NCBI GenBank assembly: GCA_963783505.1
Contig: CAWAOP010000018.1
Span: forward strand, 1 to 64,000
From: BOG-224 sp963783505
GTDB lineage: Bacteria; Acidobacteriota; Terriglobia; Bryobacterales; Bryobacteraceae
DNA length: 64,000 bases
Direction: 5' to 3'
A model generated the notes under the pieces. The model saw only the letters and a program-made list of their open reading frames with translations, did no database searches and had not been told where the DNA came from. A program made the translations under genes and the position numbers. Shown here piece after piece: positions 56,201 through 64,000 of the stretch; position 1 is the first letter of the stretch; every line of letters begins with the position of its first letter.

Positions 56201-59200
56201 ACGGAAGCTGTTGCGGGTATACCGGCGATGGCGGCGCGGCCACTGGCGCACAAATCGGCAGCCCGTCCGGACTGGCCGTGGACGCCTCCGGCAATCTCTA
56301 CATCTCGGATACCAGCAACAACGTCATACGCAAGGTGACGGCTTCCGGAATTATCACGACGATAGCCGGTAACGGCACGTACGGCTACGCAGGCGACGGC
56401 GGCCAAGCCACCAGCGCCGAGTTCCGCTATCCGTACGGCCTAGCTGTGGACTCCTCAGGCGATATTTACGTGGCCGACCGGAACAGCTACCGCGTCCGCA
56501 TGATCTCCTCAAGCGGCGCCATACAGACGGTGGCCGGTAACGGGAGCTGCTGTTCCGGCGGCGATGGCGGTCCGGCGACCAGCGCGCAGATCTACTCGCC
56601 AAGCGGCGTCGCGCTAGACGCCGAGGGAGACCTATACATCTCGGAGTATTCTCGGATCCGCAAGGTTGTCCCCAGCGGAACCATCTCGACGGTGGCGGGC
56701 AATGGAGTCTCCGGGTTTGCGGGCGATGGCGCCGCGGCTGCTAACGCCGAGTTCAGCAACATACTCGGCGTAGCCATAGATGCGGCAGGCAATCTCTACC
56801 TTTCGGATCAGGGAAACGTGCGGGTTCGCAGAGTCTCGGCGGCCGGAACGGTTTCTACGCTCGTGGGCGGGGCGTGGGGCGATGGCGGCATGGCCGCCTT
56901 CGCTTCGCTCAATCAACCGGCGGGAGTGGCGAGGGACGGCGCGGGAAATACTTACATCTCGGACACGGGCTACAACCGCGTACGGAAGGTGGCGGCTAAT
57001 GGCGTCATCACGACTATCGCCGGGACGGGGGCGGCGGGGTTCTCCGGCGACGGCGGACCGGCTGTTGGCGCACAGTTGAATGGTCCGGGAGCGCTGGCTC
57101 TGGACGCTTCCGGCAACCTGTACATCGCGGAGGCCAACAACAGGCGTATTCGAAAGATAGGCGCCTCCGGCAATATCAGCACCTTCGCCGGAAATGGAAA
57201 CTGCTGCGGATCCACCGGCGATGGCGGCGCGGCCACTAGCGCTCAGATCGGAATTCCCTACGGCCTGGCGGTGGATTCGTCCGGCAATGTCTACCTATCC
57301 GATAACTACAACGGCATGGTCCGGAAGGTCACGTCCGCCGGAACCATCAGTACGATCGCCGGCACGGGGAAATCCGGCTACTCGGGCGATGGCGGAGCCG
57401 CAACCAGCGCTCAACTGAATTCCCCGAACGGGCTGGCGTTGGATGCGGCCGGCAGCCTGTACATTGCGGACACCAACAACTTGCGTATTCGTATGGTATC
57501 CGCAAAAGGAACTATCACGACGGTGGCCGGCAACGGGACATGCTGCTTCGGCGGCGATGGCGGCCCTGCCACCAGCGCCCGAATCTACTACCCGACCGGC
57601 GTTGCCGTGGACGGCTCCGGGAATCTGTACATCGCGGACGACGACGACAGCATCCGTGAGGTGACGCAGGGGGGAACCATCACAACCGTGGCGGGCGGAA
57701 GCTACGGCTACTCGGGAGATGGCGGCCCGGCCGCCAGCGCCAGCTTCCGAAACCCCTATGCGCTTGCAATGGATGCCGCGGGCATCATGGCCGTGGCCGA
57801 CGAAAACAACAACGCCGTCCGATTGTTAATACCGGCCGGTTCCGCGCCTGTTCTCAGCGTTCAGAGCGCGCACAACGGCAGTTTCGGAACCGGCGCGAAC
57901 GGCGTTTACACGGTAACCATTTCGAACGCCGCCACGGCCGGTTGGACAAGCGGCGCGGTCACCGTTACGGAAATCGCTCCGAGCAGTACGACGATCACCG
58001 CTATGAGCGGCGCGGGCTGGACTTGCGGCGCTCCGGCGGCGTCCACTTGCACACGCTCGGACGTGCTTTCCGGGGGCGCGTCTTATCCCCCGATCACGGT
58101 GACGGTGAGCGTGCCGGCCGGCGCGCCGGCGCAGTTGAGCAACCAGGTGAGCGTTTCGGGCGGCGGCGGCTCCATTGCGGGGACCGTGGACCTCACCACC
58201 ACGATCCCAGCGAGCGCACCGGCCGCGCCCGTATTGGTCTCGCCGGCCAATGGCGCGACGGGTGTAGCCCCCGGGACTTCATTAGCCTGGAGCAACTCAC
58301 CGGGCGCGGCGTCGTACGACGTGTATTTCGGAACGGCCTCGCCGCCTCCGCTGGCGGCAAGCACGCTGGGATACGGCTACGCTCCCGGTTCGCTCAACGC
58401 CGCCGGCACATATTATTGGGCCGTCGGAGCAAGGAACAGCGCGGGGGCGAACGTGTCCGCGGTCTGGTCGTTTACGGCGAGCTGCGTATCGGCCCTGAGC
58501 CAGACCAGCGCTTCGGCGTCCGCCGCGGGCGGTTCCGGTTCCGTTCCGGTAACAGCCGGATCGGGTTGCGCGTGGACCGCGACGAGCGGCGCCTCATGGA
58601 TCGCCATCGTATCCGGCTCGACGGGGACGGGCGCAGGGGCCGTGAGCTATTCAGTGGCCGCCAACGCCGGCGCGCAGAGGACCGGTGTCATCGCCATCGC
58701 GGGCCAAACTTTCACGGTGACGCAGGCCATGTCGCCGCTGCTGAGCCAGAACTACTTGATCTCGACGCTGGCGGGCGGCGCGGCCCCCGCCACTCCGGCG
58801 CAAGGCGGTTCTGTTTCCATTCCGCTTTCGTTCGGTTTGGCCACGGATTCCTCCGGAAACCTCTACTTCCCCAGCCCGACGCTGAACCTCGTATTCAAGC
58901 TGGACTCCGCGGGCACGGTGACGCGCGTAGCGGGCAGCGGCGTGGCAGGGTCATCGGGCGACGGCGGCCCGGCGTTGAGCGCGCAATTGAACGGCCCGAA
59001 CGCGGTGGCGGTGGACAAAGCCGGAAACGTTTACATCGCCGACACCAACAACCGGCGCGTTCGGAAAGTGGACACGTCGGGGAACATCGCGACAGTGGCG
59101 GGGAACGGGGTTTGCTGCGGATACACGGGCGACGGCGGTCCGGCCATCAACGCGCAAATCGGGACTTCGTACGGCCTGGCGGCCGATTCAACGGGCAATC

Positions 59201-62200
59201 TCTACATCTCGGATACCACCAACAACGTGGTTCGGAAGGTGACTCCATCCGGGACCATTTCGACCGTGGCTGGCAACGGAACTTCCGGCTATACCGGGGA
59301 CAACATCCCCGCGGCGACCGCCGAGTTGAGGAGCCCTTACGGGCTGGCCGTCGATGTCTCCGGCAACCTGTACATAGCGGACTCGGCCAATTACCGCATT
59401 CGAAGGGTCTCCACCGGCGGGACCATCACGACAGTGGCCGGCTCGGGAAACTGCTGTTTTGCCGGCGATGGCGGTGCGGCTACGACGGCATCCCTGAATT
59501 CGCCGGAGGCCGTGGCTGTTGACGCCTCGGGCGATTTGTTCATCGCGGATACCGGCAATCTGCGCATTCGCAAAGTGAGCGCGGGCGGCGTTATCACTAC
59601 GATCGGGGGCAATGGAACGAGCGGCTATGCGGGCGATAACGATCCGGCGCCCAGCGCCGCGTTCCGGAGCCCGGAGGGTGTGGCCGCCGACGCCGCGGGC
59701 AGCGTGTATGTCTCGGACCCGGGCAATCAGCGGATCCGCAAGATTTTCGGCTCGAGTCTGATTAACACCGTGGTGGGCGGGGGGACCGGCGACGGCGGGC
59801 TGGCCGTGTTCGGCATTCTGGGCCAACCGTCCGGCGTGGCCCGAGACAGCGCGGGGAACACATATATTTCGGATGCCGGCAACAACCGCGTCCGCAAGGT
59901 GTCGCCCGACGGCGTGATTTCGACCGTGGCGGGCACGGGCGTGTCCGGATTCTCGGGAGACGGAGCACCTGCCGCCAGCGCGCAAATCAGCAATCCACAG
60001 GGACTGGCGGTTGACGCGAACGGCAGCCTCTACATCGCCGACAGTGGCAATTACCGCGTCCGTAAAGTCGACGCTTCCGGGAAGATCGCTACGGTAGCCG
60101 GCAACGGAGGCTGCTGCGGTCACACGGGCGATGGCGCGGCGGCCACCAACGCGCAGATCGGGACCCCGTCCGGCATGGTGATCGACGCATCCGGCAATCT
60201 GTACATTTCCGATATCACCAACAACGTGATTCGGAAAGTGAGCGCCTCCGGGACCATCACGAATTTCGCCGGCAATGGGGCATACGGGTACTCCGGCGAC
60301 GGCGGGCCGGCGGCGAACGCGGAGTTCAAGTCTCCCACGGGACTTGCGCTGGATGCGGGTGGGAACCTCTATGTCGCGGACCGCGGCAACTACCGGGTGC
60401 GAATGATCGCTCCCAACGGAACGATTACCACGGCGGCGGGAAACGGGACTTCCTGTTGCGTCATGGGCGATGGCGGCTTGGCGACCAGCGCCGAACTGGA
60501 ATCGCCCGCCGGAGTGGCCCTCGATTCGAGCGGCGATCTGTATATCGCGGATGCTTCCTACGATACGATCCGGAAGGTGGTTGCGGCTGGCGCCATTTCG
60601 ACCATCGCGGGCGGGGCAGGATTCGGGTACACGGGCGATGGCGGCCCTGCATCGGGAGCCGCTTTCCGCACGCCGCTGGCGCTCGCAGTGGACTCCTCGG
60701 GCAATGTGTACGCGGCGGACTCGGGAAACAACGCCATCCGGCTGATCACGCCGGTAGCAGGACCGCCGCTACTCACGATCCAGAGCGCGCACAACGGAAG
60801 CTTCATAGCCGGGTCCAATGGAACCTTCACGCTGACAATCGCCAACGCAGCCACGGCAGGACCCACTAACGGCGCGGTGTCGGTTACGGAGATTCCGCCG
60901 GCTGGCCTGACGCTCTTAGGGATGGCGGGCTCCGGATGGACGTGCGGCGCTCCAACAACCCCAACCTGCACACGCTCGGATGCGCTCAACGGAGGGGCTT
61001 CCTATCCGCCAATTACCGTCACGGTGAGTACGCCGCAATCCGCGCTCGGGCAATTGACCAACGAGGCGGCTGTATCGGGAGGAGGAGGCGCTACCGCCGG
61101 AGCCGAGGACGTCAATCTGACGGTTGCTTCCCAAGGCCCGGACCTGCTCTTATCGATCGCGCACACTGGTAACTTCACGCAGGGAATGATCGGCGCCACC
61201 TACGCCCTGACCGTCTCGAACGCGAGTTGGGCTGGGGGCGCAACCAGCGGAACCGTGACGGTGACCGAGACGGTTCCGGCCGGGCTCGCTCCGGTATCGA
61301 TGGCCGGGACGGGGTGGACGTGCGGCGCCGGAGGAAACACCTGCTCGCGGAGCGACACGCTCACCCCCGGGGCGAATTATCCGCCGATTACCGTATCGGT
61401 GGACGTCCTCTCCTACGCCGGTTCGCCCCTGTTGAATGCGGCCAGCGTCAGCGGTGGTAATTCCCCGAACGCCGCCGCAACGGACTCCACCATCGTGAGT
61501 CCGAGCGCAGCGCCTTGCAGTTTCTCGCTCGCCTACGGCGCCCAGGCATTTCCGGCCTCGGGCGGAAGCGGGACAATCGGCGTCTCCACGTCGAGCGGTT
61601 GCGCGTGGAGCGTCGCCGGCGCCCCAAGCTGGGTCACGATCGGCGGCGCGCCGTTCGGCGTCGGCTCGGGAACGGTCGCATTCCAGGTGGCGGCGAACTC
61701 CGGCCCGGCGCGTTCGGCGGGCATCCCGGTCGCCGGACTCACCTTCACGGTCGATCAAACGACAGCGTCAGCGAGCTTCTCTTCCGTCGGATCCATCGCA
61801 CAGATCGCCGCCTTCAGCGGCTGGAACTCGACTGTCACGTTGCTGAACACGAGCACGACCGCGTCCGAAGTGATCGTGAACTTCATCGGAGACGACGGCA
61901 ACCCGCTGGCGTTGCCGGTGTTTGTTTCCGGGGGCTCTTCCACGGCGCCGGAACTCGCGGCCGCGGTGGACCGGACCATTCAGCCGGGCGCTCAGCTTAC
62001 CATCCGGACGGCGGGTGACAACAGCCAGCCGGCGGCCGAGGGTTGGGCGCAGGTGCTCGCGAAGGGCGGCGGCATAGGCGGTTCCGCCATCTTCGCCTGG
62101 ACGGCCTCACAGACGCAGGAAGCCGTGGCGCCGCTGGAGAACAGGACCCCGACCGCGTTCGTGCTGCCATTCGATTACACCGGAGATTACGCTACGGGAG

Positions 62201-62463
62201 TCGCAGTGGCGAATCTTTCGAATCAGGCCGCTAGTATTCCCGTGGTCCTGCGCGATGCTTCGGGGGCAAGTCTGGGAACGGCGGCAATCAGTCTGGCGCC
62301 GTACGGTCACACGGCGTTCATGCTGGCGACGGCGTACCCCGCGGTGACGGGAAAGACGGGCTCGCTCGAACTGGATGTTCCCCTGGGGGGGCAGATCAGC
62401 GCGCTGGGAATCCGCGCCGCACCGGGAGGCGCAATCACGAGCGTGCCGGTAGTCGCTAAGTAG
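53212..62463 (+). CDS. Giant secreted sedolisin (S53) with two NHL-propeller units
   Basis: 3083 residues. A signal peptide (1-24) and pro-kumamolisin activation domain (about 40-185) precede an S53 serine peptidase (about 215-690) with Glu300/Asp304 (EAALD), oxyanion Asp387 (SSGDE) and nucleophile Ser577 (GGTSFASP). Then a unit repeated twice: FN3-like domain, BACON domain, 12 NHL blades (two six-bladed propellers), DUF11-like domain. Unit 1 covers residues about 703-1663, unit 2 about 1665-2638. A third DUF11, a third BACON (about 2767-2852) and a 230-residue Acidobacteria-type tail follow. The S53 domain implies acid-active proteolysis after secretion; the propellers suggest binding of partners or glycans. 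The frame is unbroken. Confidence 0.85.
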   Translation: MPSRSLSRTHALAAFALAFASAAPAQTTRPRPQITEAINETRLIRLAGNTRPEATSRNDAGPVADDLHLDMFLQLKRSAELDLAAAQFVDSLTDRSSPNYHKWITAAEYGQRFGAAPEDIATVSRWLESHGFTVNGVPANNMVIDFSGNARQVRDALHTEVHYLDVAGRRHFANMGDPQIPAALVPAVVGVVSINDFKPQSMHTPKSQYTASSSSYPIVPGDLATIYNLNPVFAAGYTGLGQTVVVVEDSDLYNSPGDWQTFRKTFGLDRYPNGTLTAVHPAAGKGGACNAPGINGAEGEAALDVEWASAAAPNAAIVMASCDDTTNFGGFIALQNILTNGGPLPSVVSISYGTAETYMGASQNTFVSTLYQTAAAAGVSVFVSSGDEAAAEVDDRAWAAINGISVSGFSSTPYDVSVGGTDFGDTAAKSNGAYWSPSNSPYYDSAKSYVPEIPWNESCAGQILANYRGYVTTYGPSSYCNSTYNSLITVGGSGGPSGCASGSPVLGSVVGGSCAGYPKPSWQSVFGNPNDGVRDMPDVSLFAASGLWGHYYVFCDTSYGGTCSGAPSNWDGAGGTSFASPIMAGIQAVINQALGTKNVGNPNPVYYQIAQSEYGTSGGRSACNSTNGPGASCAFNDVTWGDIAVPCAGLINCYIGGGGLGVLSTSDSAFQPAYAATPGWDFATGLGTVNAFNLLNAFVDSVTPASAPAAPVLTAPSNGATSVTTSPTLAWNTSPGASSYDVYFGTAATPPLAASTVALNYSPAALAPGTTYYWAIGAKNSLGAAVSAPWSFTTSCVAPMNPAGAAAPAAGGTGAFTVAAASGCAWAAVNNVSWITISSGASGTGSGTVGYTVAADTGSQRAGTITVAGQIFTVTQAVTPLVSTLAGGAMPPTAAPGASVSIPLTYGTASDPYGNVYFPSSALNAVFKADPSGIVTRIAGTGAAGFAGDGGLALSALLSGPTGVAVDKSGNAYIADTGNRRIRKVDTSGNISTVAGNGSCCGYTGDGGAATGAQIGSPSGLAVDASGNLYISDTSNNVIRKVTASGIITTIAGNGTYGYAGDGGQATSAEFRYPYGLAVDSSGDIYVADRNSYRVRMISSSGAIQTVAGNGSCCSGGDGGPATSAQIYSPSGVALDAEGDLYISEYSRIRKVVPSGTISTVAGNGVSGFAGDGAAAANAEFSNILGVAIDAAGNLYLSDQGNVRVRRVSAAGTVSTLVGGAWGDGGMAAFASLNQPAGVARDGAGNTYISDTGYNRVRKVAANGVITTIAGTGAAGFSGDGGPAVGAQLNGPGALALDASGNLYIAEANNRRIRKIGASGNISTFAGNGNCCGSTGDGGAATSAQIGIPYGLAVDSSGNVYLSDNYNGMVRKVTSAGTISTIAGTGKSGYSGDGGAATSAQLNSPNGLALDAAGSLYIADTNNLRIRMVSAKGTITTVAGNGTCCFGGDGGPATSARIYYPTGVAVDGSGNLYIADDDDSIREVTQGGTITTVAGGSYGYSGDGGPAASASFRNPYALAMDAAGIMAVADENNNAVRLLIPAGSAPVLSVQSAHNGSFGTGANGVYTVTISNAATAGWTSGAVTVTEIAPSSTTITAMSGAGWTCGAPAASTCTRSDVLSGGASYPPITVTVSVPAGAPAQLSNQVSVSGGGGSIAGTVDLTTTIPASAPAAPVLVSPANGATGVAPGTSLAWSNSPGAASYDVYFGTASPPPLAASTLGYGYAPGSLNAAGTYYWAVGARNSAGANVSAVWSFTASCVSALSQTSASASAAGGSGSVPVTAGSGCAWTATSGASWIAIVSGSTGTGAGAVSYSVAANAGAQRTGVIAIAGQTFTVTQAMSPLLSQNYLISTLAGGAAPATPAQGGSVSIPLSFGLATDSSGNLYFPSPTLNLVFKLDSAGTVTRVAGSGVAGSSGDGGPALSAQLNGPNAVAVDKAGNVYIADTNNRRVRKVDTSGNIATVAGNGVCCGYTGDGGPAINAQIGTSYGLAADSTGNLYISDTTNNVVRKVTPSGTISTVAGNGTSGYTGDNIPAATAELRSPYGLAVDVSGNLYIADSANYRIRRVSTGGTITTVAGSGNCCFAGDGGAATTASLNSPEAVAVDASGDLFIADTGNLRIRKVSAGGVITTIGGNGTSGYAGDNDPAPSAAFRSPEGVAADAAGSVYVSDPGNQRIRKIFGSSLINTVVGGGTGDGGLAVFGILGQPSGVARDSAGNTYISDAGNNRVRKVSPDGVISTVAGTGVSGFSGDGAPAASAQISNPQGLAVDANGSLYIADSGNYRVRKVDASGKIATVAGNGGCCGHTGDGAAATNAQIGTPSGMVIDASGNLYISDITNNVIRKVSASGTITNFAGNGAYGYSGDGGPAANAEFKSPTGLALDAGGNLYVADRGNYRVRMIAPNGTITTAAGNGTSCCVMGDGGLATSAELESPAGVALDSSGDLYIADASYDTIRKVVAAGAISTIAGGAGFGYTGDGGPASGAAFRTPLALAVDSSGNVYAADSGNNAIRLITPVAGPPLLTIQSAHNGSFIAGSNGTFTLTIANAATAGPTNGAVSVTEIPPAGLTLLGMAGSGWTCGAPTTPTCTRSDALNGGASYPPITVTVSTPQSALGQLTNEAAVSGGGGATAGAEDVNLTVASQGPDLLLSIAHTGNFTQGMIGATYALTVSNASWAGGATSGTVTVTETVPAGLAPVSMAGTGWTCGAGGNTCSRSDTLTPGANYPPITVSVDVLSYAGSPLLNAASVSGGNSPNAAATDSTIVSPSAAPCSFSLAYGAQAFPASGGSGTIGVSTSSGCAWSVAGAPSWVTIGGAPFGVGSGTVAFQVAANSGPARSAGIPVAGLTFTVDQTTASASFSSVGSIAQIAAFSGWNSTVTLLNTSTTASEVIVNFIGDDGNPLALPVFVSGGSSTAPELAAAVDRTIQPGAQLTIRTAGDNSQPAAEGWAQVLAKGGGIGGSAIFAWTASQTQEAVAPLENRTPTAFVLPFDYTGDYATGVAVANLSNQAASIPVVLRDASGASLGTAAISLAPYGHTAFMLATAYPAVTGKTGSLELDVPLGGQISALGIRAAPGGAITSVPVVAK

Positions 62464-62532
62464 CCGCGCTCATGCATCGGCCTAGGCTTAGTCCGCGTCC
62501 GGCGGCCCAAGCCCCGGAAAGGGCGGCTTCGC

Positions 62533-64000
<1,468 letters not shown>

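Noticed and set aside
55850..60760. Possible CRISPR array from the tandem similarity
   Set aside because: The repeats are diverged, in one continuous reading frame and about 160 bases long; they code NHL blades.

Overview
The window is about 64 kb of high-GC bacterial DNA, most likely from an acidobacterium of the Solibacter/Bryobacter type. The taxonomic inference rests on a TIGR03435-type protein (22.5-23.4 kb), a VWFA-related Acidobacterial-domain protein of the TIGR03436 type (20.9-22.3 kb), a sedolisin fused to NHL repeats, and palindromic repeats in many gaps. No rRNA, tRNA or CRISPR array was seen. Genes stand on both strands in short operons.

Region by region: 1-5.7 kb carries a porin-cytochrome system: an OmcA/MtrC-type multiheme cytochrome, a DmsE/MtrA-type decaheme cytochrome, an MtrB/PioB-type outer-membrane barrel, and a four-module c-type cytochrome. 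Next come a GH51 arabinofuranosidase (5.9-7.9 kb), an IS1634-type transposase (8.2-9.8 kb) and a SET-domain protein. 10.6-19.1 kb is housekeeping and envelope: a DUF4097-like protein, a CPBP protease, a divergent peptide deformylase, glycerol kinase, a XerD-like recombinase and a CCA-type nucleotidyltransferase. 19.3-23.9 kb holds secreted Acidobacteria-type proteins and a cupin. 23.9-27.9 kb is a minus-strand module: an isocitrate-lyase-superfamily enzyme, LeuC-like and LeuD-like hydratase parts, and an isocitrate/isopropylmalate dehydrogenase. 28-30.1 kb holds an aldehyde dehydrogenase fragment, a UPF0175/DUF3368 toxin-antitoxin pair and a nuclease-like protein. 30.2-34.3 kb holds an APC permease, a tiny basic protein and a UvrD/PcrA helicase. 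An ISKra4-like transposase, an enolase-superfamily dehydratase and an M20 dipeptidase follow. 40-50.4 kb holds RecJ, a CoA-acylating aldehyde dehydrogenase, a PilZ protein, an F0-only ATP synthase operon (atpZ-atpI-atpB-atpE), citrate synthase and a TPR protein. 50.4-53 kb is a two-gene ABC exporter. The window ends with a 3083-residue sedolisin-NHL protein and a truncated acetyl-CoA synthetase.

How genes work together: the first three genes fit a transmembrane electron conduit that moves electrons between periplasm and cell surface. The LeuC/LeuD/LeuB/lyase cluster has no leuA beside it and could process a 2- or 3-substituted malate rather than make leucine. Citrate synthase, acetyl-CoA synthetase, glycerol kinase, ALDH and ATP synthase are central metabolism.

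A caution for readers: several conserved genes are broken by single-base indels although their catalytic motifs survive on both sides. I count three deletions in the first gene and about fourteen insertions elsewhere, mostly extra G or C on the coding strand. They look more like consensus errors than decay. These genes are annotated across the breaks.
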